Shown: positions 1-13,323 of the stretch, piece after piece | Position numbering within the stretch: the first letter of the stretch is position 1 | Layout of the letters: every line of letters begins with the position of its first letter | Assembly (NCBI GenBank): GCA_002753505.1 | Contig: PEAG01000019.1 | Coordinates: forward strand, 1 to 48,864 | Origin: Magnetococcales bacterium HCHbin5 | Lineage (GTDB): Bacteria; Pseudomonadota; Magnetococcia; Magnetococcales; Magnetaquicoccaceae | Reading direction: 5' to 3' | DNA: 48,864 nucleotides | The notes under the pieces: model-generated | Told to the model about the DNA's origin: nothing | The model's database searches: none | Seen by the model: only the letters and a program-made list of their open reading frames with translations | Translations under genes and position numbers: made by a program

Positions 1-104
1 TTGTAGTCAGGTCGCCCTTCAACAAGGGGATCAGGCTACCGGGCGAACGGACAATTCCCCGGATTGACACTTCTCGGTCAATATGGATGCAAAAACATCT
101 CGGA

Positions 105-164
105 CACACCCCCTGCACCCCGCTGGGGACCGTGACGGTCCCCAGACCCCTGCAATTGTTTAAA
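105..164 (-). repeat. Solo arm of the hairpin repeat family
   Basis: This is one arm of the dispersed repeat seen in full at 23789-24241 and elsewhere. It contains the perfect hairpin GGGGACCG-TGA-CGGTCCCC, the GCAGGGGTC-type border (read on the minus strand) and the AT-rich end next to CAATTGTTTAAAA. The second hairpin of the arm is missing. It lies just downstream of the gltD stop codon, matching the gene-end placement of the other copies. Nothing else is evident in positions 1-193. Confidence 0.75.
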
Positions 165-193
165 AGAACAGGAACAGGAACAGCGACAACCCC

Positions 194-1635
194 TTACGGC
201 AATACACTCTCCCCACCCCGCAACCAACCATCCACACCCTTGGCCGCCTGCCGCCCACCCGCAATGGCCTTCAAAACCAACGACTGACCGGTCGCCATGT
301 CACCCGCCGCAAAAACACCCTCCAGACTGGTCATATGGCGGGCATCCACCTTGACATTGCCCCGCTCATCCAAGGCAACCCCCAAAGCCTCCAACAACCC
401 ACTCTTGACCGGAGCCAGAAAACCCATGGCCAACAACACCAAATCCGCCTCCAGACTGAACGCGCTGTCCGCTATCTCCTGCATCTGCGGACGCCCCCCG
501 CCCTCATTTTCCTGCCAACGCAACCGCACACAGTGCAACCGCTTGACCCGATCCGCCTCCCCCTCAAAATGCTTGGTCAAAATGCTCCACTCCTGACTGC
601 ACCCCTCCTGGTGCGAGGTGGAAACACGCAGTTGAATGGGCCATAGCGGCCAGGGCGTCTCCGGGGAACGATCCTTGGGGGGCTTCGGCAACAACTCAAT
701 CTGGGTAACACTTTTCGCCCTCTGACGCACCGAAGTACCCACACAATCCGCCCCGGTGTCCCCCCCCCCGACCACCACCACATGCTTGCCGGTCGCCAAA
801 ATCTCCTCTTCCCGGGAAATATCTTCGCCAGCCAACCGCCGGTTTTGCTGACCCAAAAACGCCATGGCAAAATGGATCCCCTGCAACGACCGGCCCGGAA
901 TCGGCAGATCCCGGGGCAGCTCCGCCCCACCCGTCAGCAAAACAGCATCCTGCTCCTGACGCAACTGCTCGACCGAGAGATCCACCCCCACACAAACCCC
1001 CGTCCGCACGGTCAACCCTTCCGCCAACAACTGCTCCATGCGCCGGTCAATGACGCGCTTTTCCAGCTTGAAAGCAGGAATGCCATAGCGCAACAGCCCC
1101 CCCACACGGGCATTTTTCTCGTATAACGTCACCGTATGACCCGCCCGGGTCAGCTGTTGGGCCGCCGCCAACCCCGCCGGCCCGGAACCGATCACCGCAA
1201 CCCGCTTGCCGGTCTTTACCTTGGGTGGACGGGGCACAATCAACCCCCGACTGAACCCCTCCTCCACAATGGTCCGCTCAATCTCCCGGATGCTGACCGG
1301 CTCCTGATTAAGCCCCACCACACAAGAGGCCTCACACAACGCCGGACAGACATGACCGGTAAACTCCGGGAAATTGTTGGTGCGATGCAATGTCTCCACC
1401 GCCATCGCCCACTCTCCCCGATAAACCCAATCATTCCAGGAGGGTATCAAATTGCCCAGGGTGCAACCGTTGTGGCAAAACGGAATCCCGCAGTCCATAC
1501 AACGGGAAGCCTGTTCCTGCAAGCGGTCCCGGGCAAACGGCTGATAAAGCGCATCCCAATCGGTAATGCGTTCGGCTACAGGTCTCGCCCTGGGCGTCGC
1601 CCGCTCCACTTCCATAAAACCGGTAATTTTACCCA

Positions 1636-1636
<1 letters not shown>
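194..1636 (-). CDS. gltD: Glutamate synthase (NADPH) small subunit
   Basis: This 480-residue protein supplies electrons from NADPH to the glutamate synthase large subunit for ammonium assimilation in the cytoplasm. The N-terminal region carries the iron-sulfur cysteines ([14 protein letters not shown], then [11 protein letters not shown]). It is followed by an FAD-binding glycine motif ([13 protein letters not shown]) and an NADPH-binding motif ([11 protein letters not shown]), the usual order and length for GltD. The ATG at 1636 overlaps the gltB stop by one base (TAATG), which points to translational coupling. A longer reading frame from 1732 runs inside gltB and is unlikely. Confidence 0.97.
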
Positions 1637-6165
<4,529 letters not shown>

Positions 6166-6615
6166 GACTGGTTCCCAAGCACAAATATATGAATTGGCAC
6201 AAAACGGTTCGAGTATCCTTGACTGAATGGTGCTTGTCAACCTTGCGCAATTTTTTCACCGCCAACTGCTTGATAATGGCTGTGGAAAGAGAGAAATGCA
6301 GGGTCATGGGCGACAAAACAATTCCGGTCCATGGCCGATCAGACCGGTCAAACGGACGGGATCGCCGCAATATTGACGGAACCCCCGCCACCCAACCGGA
6401 GTAGCGTCAATCCATTGTCCCTTGGGCAGCATCCCCGCCCCGGCCCGGCGATTCACAACCGCCGCCAAATCCCGCTGTTGCTGTGATCTCGCCCCTCGCA
6501 CACGGATTGCGTTAATCTGGTCTCAAAGTTGCGTAAACATCCGGCAAGCCATCCGCAGCCGCCGGCATGGTTGATAAAATTTTACTATTATACCAAACCT
6601 TAAGGAGACATCCCC
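6166..6615. other. Divergent intergenic region
   Basis: These 450 bases separate the divergent gltB and the coiled-coil gene. No reading frame here looks coding. An AT-rich patch at about 6570-6600 lies directly before the plus-strand gene and may hold its promoter, but no convincing -35/-10 pair was found. No sigma-54-type GG-N10-GC element facing gltB was seen. Confidence 0.4.
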
Positions 6616-6999
6616 ATGAATCTTTTCGAGCAACAGAGCCCCGCCGCCCAGCCCATGGATCCCGCCGTCTATGCCGTGCAACCGATAGCCGCCCCGACCC
6701 AGATCAATCCCCTGGCCCAGTTGGAAACCCGCATGAGTGGGATGACCGGCACCATTGCCGCCCTGAAAAACAAGGTGACGGCCCTGCAGGAGATTATCGC
6801 TCTGCGGGAGCAGCGCATCACTGCCTTGGAGATGGAAAATGCCGCTGTCAAACAGCAGATGGAGCGGTCCAGTGCCTCCCACGGCCAGCTGTTGGATGGC
6901 CTGAGCAGCATTCTGGCCCGGTTCCCCACCGAAGAGGGCATGGAGACCGCAATCGCCCCCCACGTGGATCTGATGGTCGAGACCATGGGCACGGCGTAA
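6616..6999 (+). CDS. Small coiled-coil protein of unknown function
   Basis: This 127-residue protein is not recognised. The first 35 residues are Pro/Ala/Gln-rich and look disordered. Residues about 37-85 form a predicted coiled coil with heptad-like Leu/Ile spacing (LKNKVTALQEIIALREQRITALEMENAAVKQ in part), and the C-terminus is mildly acidic. There is no signal peptide or membrane segment, so it is likely cytoplasmic. The start is well supported by AAGGAG nine bases before ATG. It stands alone, divergent from gltB and convergent with the DUF4340-like gene. A structural or adaptor role is possible but not shown. Confidence 0.7.
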   Translation: MNLFEQQSPAAQPMDPAVYAVQPIAAPTQINPLAQLETRMSGMTGTIAALKNKVTALQEIIALREQRITALEMENAAVKQQMERSSASHGQLLDGLSSILARFPTEEGMETAIAPHVDLMVETMGTA

Positions 7000-7014
7000 G
7001 CCTGTACCAGACTT

Positions 7015-7038
7015 TTTGGGGGCCAACCGGCCCCCAAA
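7015..7038. terminator. Hairpin between convergent genes
   Basis: A perfect 10-bp inverted repeat (TTTGGGGGCC and GGCCCCCAAA) with a four-base loop sits between the stop codons of the coiled-coil gene (6999) and the DUF4340-like gene (7050). There is no clear U-run on either side, so it may stop transcription imperfectly or protect mRNA 3' ends from both directions. Confidence 0.6.
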
Positions 7039-7049
7039 CCTTCCTTCTT

Positions 7050-8390
7050 TCACTCGGCCGGAAAAAGGGCCTTCACCGTATCCATGAACGCCTCTGTCTG
7101 ATAGTGGGTCAACTCCAACTCCACCGGCCTGTCCGGCGGTGCAACCACCATGGTCTCCCCCTCCTTCCAACACCGAAACACCTGCTGACCCTGCCCCTGA
7201 AACGCAATAATGGTCAACCAAACCTCACCATGCGACCTGGGTGGAACACCACGCCACGCATCCCGCGTCAACATGTCCTCCACACCACTCCAAACCGGCT
7301 TGGGCCACTGACCCTCCTTTTTGGCCATCGTCAGGGTCTTGCCCCGGTGCGTCACCTGCAACTGCAATGATTTGGGATCCTGGATCACCAACGGCTGCAA
7401 GGCAACCAACTCCATGACCGGCTTGTCCAACGCCTCCACCAGCGGCAGATCCAACACCAACGCATCCGGCTCACCCACCCGCCACGCCAACACATTGCCC
7501 TTGTTGCGCCGCAACCGCACCAGCTCCCGTCCACCCTCGCTGGTCTCTATCTCCAGACTCCAGTCCGGCGGATTGTCCTTGAAGGCCTCCTCCGCCTTGA
7601 CCGCCATGAATCCATTGCCATTCAACTGCATCAAACCATTCAGCCAACCATCCACCCGACTTTCCGCAGCCCTGTCCTCCAACGGGGCCAACAACTGCCA
7701 CGGCTTCTCCTTCTCCCGCACCAGAATCATCTGCTCGTCAGCACGTTTGCGAACCACACGCGAGATGGTCTGCGCCGTCGGATTGACAAACAACCGCTTG
7801 TCCCGCAAATCGTCCGGGCTCTGCAACAACCCGCTGACCGCCTGGGGCGACAACAAAACAACCGGCCCCTCCACACCAATCTGCAAATAACGATTTTTAC
7901 TGGCCGGCGCACTCAAACCCAGACTCAATTGCAACGACGTGCCACTCCCATCCTGCACCGTCAACACCGCCGCCGGCTGATCCAAACCAAACTGAACCGG
8001 ATCCGCCACCGAATCCGCCACCTTGCGCTCATAACGCGCCCCCAACAGCTCCAGCAACCGATTGACCGGCGCATCATGGGTCCGGGCCTTGTCCGGCTCT
8101 ATCATTTGCCAACGCCCGGCCACCCCCCCCCCTTCCGCCCGCTCCCCCTCCTGAGCCACCACCACCACCCGGCTCCCCTCCTTCCCCTTCTCCACCGCAG
8201 GCCGCCAAAACTCTATCCGCTTTACCGACTGCGGCTGCATGGCCGTAACGGCACGCGAAGCCTGCTCCGCCTGCACCCGCTGGCTCTCCTGACGGTCCAA
8301 CCACCACAACACCGCCGCTGCCACCAGCAAAATGGTCAACAGGAAAAAATGAACTCTCCAGCCTTTGGAGAGGGATGATGTATCAGACAT
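7050..8390 (-). CDS. DUF4340-like auxiliary protein of a Gld-type ABC system
   Basis: This 446-residue protein has a single N-terminal membrane segment (residues about 13-31, VHFFLLTILLVAAAVLWWLD) followed by a large soluble domain expected in the periplasm. The soluble part has repeated units of the type KRIEFWRP...W.MIEP.KA..D...VNRLL and LFVNPTAQTISRVVRK, the pattern of DUF4340 proteins. It is the last gene of a four-gene operon behind ABC ATPase, permease and GldG-like genes, a common arrangement for DUF4340. The GAGGG motif precedes the ATG at 8390. Its biochemical role is unknown; it probably forms part of the exporter complex. Confidence 0.8.
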   Translation of the reverse strand: MSDTSSLSKGWRVHFFLLTILLVAAAVLWWLDRQESQRVQAEQASRAVTAMQPQSVKRIEFWRPAVEKGKEGSRVVVVAQEGERAEGGGVAGRWQMIEPDKARTHDAPVNRLLELLGARYERKVADSVADPVQFGLDQPAAVLTVQDGSGTSLQLSLGLSAPASKNRYLQIGVEGPVVLLSPQAVSGLLQSPDDLRDKRLFVNPTAQTISRVVRKRADEQMILVREKEKPWQLLAPLEDRAAESRVDGWLNGLMQLNGNGFMAVKAEEAFKDNPPDWSLEIETSEGGRELVRLRRNKGNVLAWRVGEPDALVLDLPLVEALDKPVMELVALQPLVIQDPKSLQLQVTHRGKTLTMAKKEGQWPKPVWSGVEDMLTRDAWRGVPPRSHGEVWLTIIAFQGQGQQVFRCWKEGETMVVAPPDRPVELELTHYQTEAFMDTVKALFPAE

Positions 8391-8456
8391 ACGACCCTCG
8401 CACTAATCGCTGAACCACGTTCCACAACAAAATTGCAAATCCACCCCGGAGACCAC

Positions 8457-9881
8457 TCAACGCGACTTCCGTCCCCTCCAGATGACAACCCCCGCAACCA
8501 AAAGCAACAGAGGAACAGCAAATACCAGCCCCACAAAGAGCAAAGTGCCACTGCCCTGGGATAACACCAGACCGGAATCCACCACATCCTTGGGCTTGAT
8601 GGCGATAAAGTTTTCATCCTCCACCAACCAACGCACCATGTTGAGAAACAGATCCGTGTTGCCAGAAAATCCCACATAGGCATCGGCAACAAAATCGGAG
8701 TCACCCACCACAACCAGCCGCTTTTTCTCCTGCTGCACCGTCACACCCAGCAAAATTGGACCCTTTTGGTCGGTCGCCGCGTTATACTCCACCGTACCGG
8801 CCTCCAAAGGCCCCCCCTTCAACCAACCCCGCTCCGCCCCGGAGAGCAACTGCACCGTCGCCACAGACGCGGGCGACTGCGCGGCGGGCGGCTGACCCGG
8901 TTTGACATCCCCCTCCACCGCAGGCTCCTCCAGACGCAACCCCCGCGCCTCCGGGAAAAACGAGGCCGCCTGCAAACCATTGGTAATGGGATGATCCCCA
9001 TCATATCGATTGACCAGCGGCGTCGTAATCCCGCCACCAAACAGACGCGCCACCGGATCAATGACAATACCCTCCAACAGGGTGATCCCATACGACTTGA
9101 GCAGCGGCTCCAAACCGGTGGTGGTGTTGGGATCACTCATCAATAAAACACGCCCCCCCGCCTCCCACCACACCTGCAACCGCTCCACCTCAATGGGCAA
9201 CAAAGGGGTACGCGGACCCGCCACAACAATGGCCACCGTCTCCGGCGGTATCTTTTCCACCTCCGCCAAGTTGAGCGGAGCCACCTGATACCCCTCCCCC
9301 TTCAACAACGCCGCCGCCTTGGCATAGGACAACCGCTCCTGATTCGCCCGATCCGCCTTGCCGGCGGCAGTCGGGGCCTGGTCCATCAGCACATGTTCCC
9401 CATGGCCCGTGACAAAACGAACCATCTTGGTCGTCCCCTTGGCCAGCCGAATCAATGCGTTGGTGAACGACTCCTCCGTCGTCTCCGTCACCTTTTCCGT
9501 CTTCTCGCCCGCCCGCAACACCACCGTCCCATACATGGCCACATCCGCCTGCCGGGCTGCAACCGGGTCCAGATCCGGATCAATAAAACGGATTTGCAAT
9601 TCGGGATTGGCCGCCCGATATTTTTCCAGCAAGGCGGTCAACAAGGCCCGCTGCTCCCCCTGCTCCTGCACATAAGCGGTGGCCAGAATCCCCTTCGGAA
9701 ATGCCTTGATCGCCTTGACGGACTGCTCCGCCAACGAATGCCGATGGGTGGCCGTCCAATCCCAGCGCACAGGATAACGATGGCTGGCATAGGCCAACAA
9801 GGCCAGCATAAGCAATAAAATCAACCCTACAGAAGAGCTTTGCAGACTCAAAGTGGTCCGCGTGGCGCGATTCATTTTCAT
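8457..9881 (-). CDS. GldG-like ABC transporter auxiliary protein
   Basis: This 474-residue protein has an N-terminal membrane segment (residues about 15-35) and a C-terminal one (SGTLLFVGLVFAVPLLLLVAGVVIWRGRKSR). Between them is a GldG/DUF4350-type periplasmic region, with the family-like start RHSLAEQSVKAIKAF, then PELQIRFIDPDLDP and the core VRFVTGHGEH. The middle (VAIVVAGPRTPLLPIEVERLQVWWEAGGRVLLM) resembles the glutamine-amidotransferase-like fold of this family. It is encoded between the permease and the DUF4340-like gene. The minus-strand start at 9881 has a GGGGGTGG tract upstream; ATG at 9875 is an alternative. Confidence 0.85.
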   Translation of the reverse strand: MKMNRATRTTLSLQSSSVGLILLLMLALLAYASHRYPVRWDWTATHRHSLAEQSVKAIKAFPKGILATAYVQEQGEQRALLTALLEKYRAANPELQIRFIDPDLDPVAARQADVAMYGTVVLRAGEKTEKVTETTEESFTNALIRLAKGTTKMVRFVTGHGEHVLMDQAPTAAGKADRANQERLSYAKAAALLKGEGYQVAPLNLAEVEKIPPETVAIVVAGPRTPLLPIEVERLQVWWEAGGRVLLMSDPNTTTGLEPLLKSYGITLLEGIVIDPVARLFGGGITTPLVNRYDGDHPITNGLQAASFFPEARGLRLEEPAVEGDVKPGQPPAAQSPASVATVQLLSGAERGWLKGGPLEAGTVEYNAATDQKGPILLGVTVQQEKKRLVVVGDSDFVADAYVGFSGNTDLFLNMVRWLVEDENFIAIKPKDVVDSGLVLSQGSGTLLFVGLVFAVPLLLLVAGVVIWRGRKSR

Positions 9882-9897
9882 ATGTGTATACCACCCC

Positions 9898-10665
9898 CTA
9901 GCCGCGAATCCGTTCTGCCATCAGTCGCTGTTGCGCAAACAACAGACCCGTCGCCGCCAGCAACAGGAAATAGACCAAATCCGTACTGCTCACCACCCCC
10001 GTCAAAAAATTCTGGTAATGGTTGGTGAGAGAAAGATAGTTCAATACCACGCTCATGCTGCTCCCCCCCGACTCCCCCACCCAGGAGACCACCCAAAGCA
10101 GCAACAAGACACCAAAAGAGGCCAGTGCCGCAACAATGGGATTATCGGTGGCACTGGAGGTGGCCAACCCGACCGCACCAAAGGCGGCCGACAACAAAAA
10201 CAGCCCCAGCAGACCGGAAAGGGTCTGCCCCAGATCCGGGTTGCCAAAAAGAAACAACAAAAAAACCGGCACACCCAGCAGCATGATGGTTATGGCCAAA
10301 AACAGCAACAACCCAAAATATTTACCCAGAATAATCTCCATCGGTGCCAGGGGCGAGGAGGCCATGGCGGCCCAGGTACCCCGCCGCTTCTCCTCGGCAA
10401 ACAGGCGCATGGTGATCATGGGCATGATCAACAACAATAAAACCGCTGCGTTGCCCAGCATGGGTGCAATGGTCCAGTCGGTCAGAGAGAGTTTGGAGGC
10501 CCCGCCAAAAGACTGAAACTGCATCTCTTTCAGTTGATAATTAAAAACAGCCGCCATGAACATGTAGGCGGTGATGGCAAACAGCACCGCCAACAGCGTC
10601 CAGGCCAACGGCGATAAAAACATGCTGCGCAACTCCCGCAGCGCAATGGTACGTATGGCCCTCAT
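9898..10665 (-). CDS. ABC-2 type permease (GldF-like)
   Basis: This 255-residue integral membrane protein has about six hydrophobic segments typical of ABC-2 permeases. It begins with the family-like cytoplasmic motif TIALRELRSMFLSPLAW, and the segment FAEEKRRGTWAAMASSPLAPMEIILGKYFGLL matches the coupling region of ABC-2 permeases. Its ATG overlaps the ATPase stop codon by four bases (ATGA), and the GldG-like gene follows 16 bases after its stop. It most likely forms the inner-membrane channel of the exporter. The substrate cannot be inferred. Confidence 0.9.
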   Translation of the reverse strand: MRAIRTIALRELRSMFLSPLAWTLLAVLFAITAYMFMAAVFNYQLKEMQFQSFGGASKLSLTDWTIAPMLGNAAVLLLLIMPMITMRLFAEEKRRGTWAAMASSPLAPMEIILGKYFGLLLFLAITIMLLGVPVFLLFLFGNPDLGQTLSGLLGLFLLSAAFGAVGLATSSATDNPIVAALASFGVLLLLWVVSWVGESGGSSMSVVLNYLSLTNHYQNFLTGVVSSTDLVYFLLLAATGLLFAQQRLMAERIRG

Positions 10666-11633
10666 GACACCACCTCCCGGGCTGCCGGGACGGCTGTCGC
10701 CTCCGCATCCTCCTCACGGGTAGTCAAATGCAGAAAAATCTCTTCAAGGGAGCCACCCACAGGCTGCAACTCCCGCAGATCCCAGCCATGGGCGGCCGAA
10801 CGTTGAACCAACTCCGGCAGCGGATCGCTCCCCTTTGCCGGGATAATGGTCCAGCCCCCCTCGCTGGCCTTGACATGGGCCACACCCGGTACCTGTTGCA
10901 ACAGCTCCGGCTCCGGGGGATGGTTCCAACGGATAAAAAAGGAGCCCTGCCCGGCGGCACTCTGCTCCAACCCCTCCAGGGTGTCATTGGCGACGATGCG
11001 ACCCTGGTTGATGACAGCCACCCGGTTGCAGGTCATCCGCACCTCCGGCAAAATATGGGTCGAAAGCAAAACCGAATGTTCGCCGCCCAACTCCCGGATC
11101 AGTTGCCGGATCTCCCGGATCTGGATCGGGTCCAGCCCCACGGTCGGCTCATCCAGAATGACCACCTCGGGACCATGAACGATGGCCTGGGCGATGCCGG
11201 CCCGCTGCCGATACCCCTTCGACAGGTTACGCAACAGTCGGTCCGCCACCTGCTTGAGTCCACACCGCTCCATGGCATGCTCCACCGCCCCCCGCAGCCT
11301 GGCACCGGGCACCCGGCGCAATGCGGCCAGATAGGTCAGATATTCACGAACAGTCATTTCGTCGTAAACAGGTGGCGACTCCGGTAAAAACCCGATTTTG
11401 GCCCGGGCCGCCACCGGGTTGGCAATCATGTCCAGACCGGCCACCTGCACACTGCCCTCGGTGGGAGCCAAAATACCGGCCAGAATACGCATGGTGGTGG
11501 TCTTGCCCGCACCATTGGGGCCCAGAAACCCCATCACTTCACCCCGCTGCACCTGAAACCCGATGGCATCCAACGCCTTGGTTGCGCCATAAAGTCGGGT
11601 CAGGTCGGATATTTCAATCATTGTCTCCGGCAT
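10662..11633 (-). CDS. ABC transporter ATP-binding protein (GldA-like)
   Basis: This 323-residue ATPase has all ABC motifs in order: Walker A (GPNGAGKTT), the signature (LSKGYRQRAGIAQ), Walker B (VVILDEPTVGLD) and the H-loop (LLSTHILPEV). The roughly 90-residue C-terminal extension is typical of the ABC-2/GldA subgroup. GAGGAA sits upstream of the ATG at 11633. It is the first gene of the four-gene operon and overlaps the permease gene by four bases. It should energise the exporter formed with the downstream products. Confidence 0.93.
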   Translation of the reverse strand: MPETMIEISDLTRLYGATKALDAIGFQVQRGEVMGFLGPNGAGKTTTMRILAGILAPTEGSVQVAGLDMIANPVAARAKIGFLPESPPVYDEMTVREYLTYLAALRRVPGARLRGAVEHAMERCGLKQVADRLLRNLSKGYRQRAGIAQAIVHGPEVVILDEPTVGLDPIQIREIRQLIRELGGEHSVLLSTHILPEVRMTCNRVAVINQGRIVANDTLEGLEQSAAGQGSFFIRWNHPPEPELLQQVPGVAHVKASEGGWTIIPAKGSDPLPELVQRSAAHGWDLRELQPVGGSLEEIFLHLTTREEDAEATAVPAAREVVS

Positions 11634-11727
11634 AACAATTCCTCAGTCAATGGATGGCTTTAACAAACGCGCCATAGTAATTCCAATCCCCCACTCCCGG
11701 CAAGAGCCCGCGATCTGCCGCACGCCC

Positions 11728-13290
11728 TCATGATGCCGAACCGCTCGGCCAGCCTCCCAGGGCCTCCTGGGCACCCTTCAATTGGGTCTGGACCGTCTGC
11801 CGGGAGGATTTCACCTGTTCCAATACCGCTCCACTACCCTGCAGAACGGTATGCATCTCCCCAATACCACCCTGCACCAAGCGGGACAAGGCCGCATGGT
11901 GTGTCAACAACTCTGCAATCCTGGCAAACAACGCCCCCTCCTTGCGGGACACCTCGGTCACATTTTCAAATCGCCGACGGGTCTGAACTGTATGCAGTTG
12001 ATCGGTCCGAATATGGACAATGCTGTCCTCTGCCCGGTTGACCAGAGTTTCTGCCACCAACACATTGGCCCGAGCCAACTCCTTGATCTCATCCGTAAAG
12101 ACCGCAAAACTGCGGGTGGCATCCGAGCGAAACGCCTCCGCGCTGGCATTGGTGGCCAACAAATTGATTTGACTTGTCAAGTCTCGCAGATGCCGGATCG
12201 TCCGCCCGCTCTCTGTTGCCGATTCCAGCAACAGATCCGCCCCCTTGTTGAGTTGCTGAATCAGCAGACCGGCCTGCTCCAGAGCCTGGTGCTCCTCACC
12301 CACCAGGCTGCGCATCTGCTCTGCCAGGGAGAGGGCGTTGTCTGCCTGAAGTACCAGATTTTGCACCTCCGTCATTATGGAAGCGACCCGTCCCCGTTCA
12401 CCTGCGATGATCTGCTCCACCTGCTGGCTGGCGGGATCCAACTGCTGGAAAGCCTGTTGCAAGTGCGTCAGCGCATCAGACAGCAGCAGCAAGGATTGAC
12501 TCGTCAAGCTGTTTTTGTTCCGCTCCCGCTCTTTTTGTACCTGAATGATCACCAGAACCAACAAAAACCCCATCACCAGGGCAAAACCCACCGCGGGTAA
12601 AACCACCTGAAATACCCAGTCACGCTGATGCCTGGAGTCCACCGCCAAACTCTGGGGCAGTTGTTTGACCCGCTCCATCACATCCTTGATCCCCCCCTCC
12701 ATGCGACGGACCTCATCCTCCAGGGCGGAAAGATTGCCCTTCAGAAAGGCCATATGCTTGTTGGCCTCCTCCTCCGCCGAGGCATGATCCCCAACGGCAA
12801 TTGTCTCCGTCTTGGACAAAAAATCATACTGGTAGATGCCCCGTATCAACAATGCACCCAGATGCTCGTAATCCCCATGGGATTTTTCGATCCCTTTCAG
12901 CAGGGTCTTGATGGTATCAATCTCTTTCAACCGCGCCTCGGACCGGGCCATCTCCATACCCTTCTGGGCCACATTTCTCCCTTCCAGAATTTCATCCCCA
13001 AACCGCTTGCCCGCCTGGATAAATTTTTCGTTGCTCACCTCAAATTTTTCCCGGTCACCCACCCGCGCAAAAAACAGCACTTCGTTGAACCGCAAGGTCT
13101 GATCCAACTGGTGGCGGGTAATCTCCGTCACCACATTGAACAGGGGAAACTGCTCCCTGTCCACCGAATGGAGGGTCTCGTCATACTGGTAGATGACAAA
13201 CAGGCTGTACCCCCCCACCGCGAGCAAAAAAACAGCCAACAGTCCATACAAAAGCAGCAGGTGGAGAGTGAGTTGCAATTTTTTAAACAT
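11728..13290 (-). CDS. Atypical methyl-accepting-chemotaxis-like membrane protein
   Basis: This 520-residue protein has two membrane segments (residues about 8-33 and 228-250) flanking a largely helical periplasmic domain of about 195 residues that resembles a four-helix-bundle sensor. The cytoplasmic part is a long coiled coil whose tip (about 372-405, LTSQINLLATNASAEAFRSD then SFAVFTDEIKELARAN) resembles the chemoreceptor hairpin tip but with clear substitutions. No HAMP domain is evident after the second membrane segment. The start at 13290 has GAGGG upstream. It is encoded 33 bases after the channel gene on the same strand, so the two are probably co-transcribed. It may signal to CheA/CheW or be a divergent structural relative; coupling is not shown. 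Confidence 0.8.
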   Translation of the reverse strand: MFKKLQLTLHLLLLYGLLAVFLLAVGGYSLFVIYQYDETLHSVDREQFPLFNVVTEITRHQLDQTLRFNEVLFFARVGDREKFEVSNEKFIQAGKRFGDEILEGRNVAQKGMEMARSEARLKEIDTIKTLLKGIEKSHGDYEHLGALLIRGIYQYDFLSKTETIAVGDHASAEEEANKHMAFLKGNLSALEDEVRRMEGGIKDVMERVKQLPQSLAVDSRHQRDWVFQVVLPAVGFALVMGFLLVLVIIQVQKERERNKNSLTSQSLLLLSDALTHLQQAFQQLDPASQQVEQIIAGERGRVASIMTEVQNLVLQADNALSLAEQMRSLVGEEHQALEQAGLLIQQLNKGADLLLESATESGRTIRHLRDLTSQINLLATNASAEAFRSDATRSFAVFTDEIKELARANVLVAETLVNRAEDSIVHIRTDQLHTVQTRRRFENVTEVSRKEGALFARIAELLTHHAALSRLVQGGIGEMHTVLQGSGAVLEQVKSSRQTVQTQLKGAQEALGGWPSGSAS

Positions 13291-13323
13291 GAATCATTCC
13301 CTCACGACAAACCTGTTATCCGG

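Noticed and set aside
87-287. Small plus-strand frame near the left edge
   Set aside because: It runs through the solo hairpin-repeat arm and into the 3' end of gltD on the other strand.
6185-6220. Sigma-54 promoter (TTGGCAC) near gltB
   Set aside because: The GGCAC faces away from gltB and no TTGC element is found at the required spacing.
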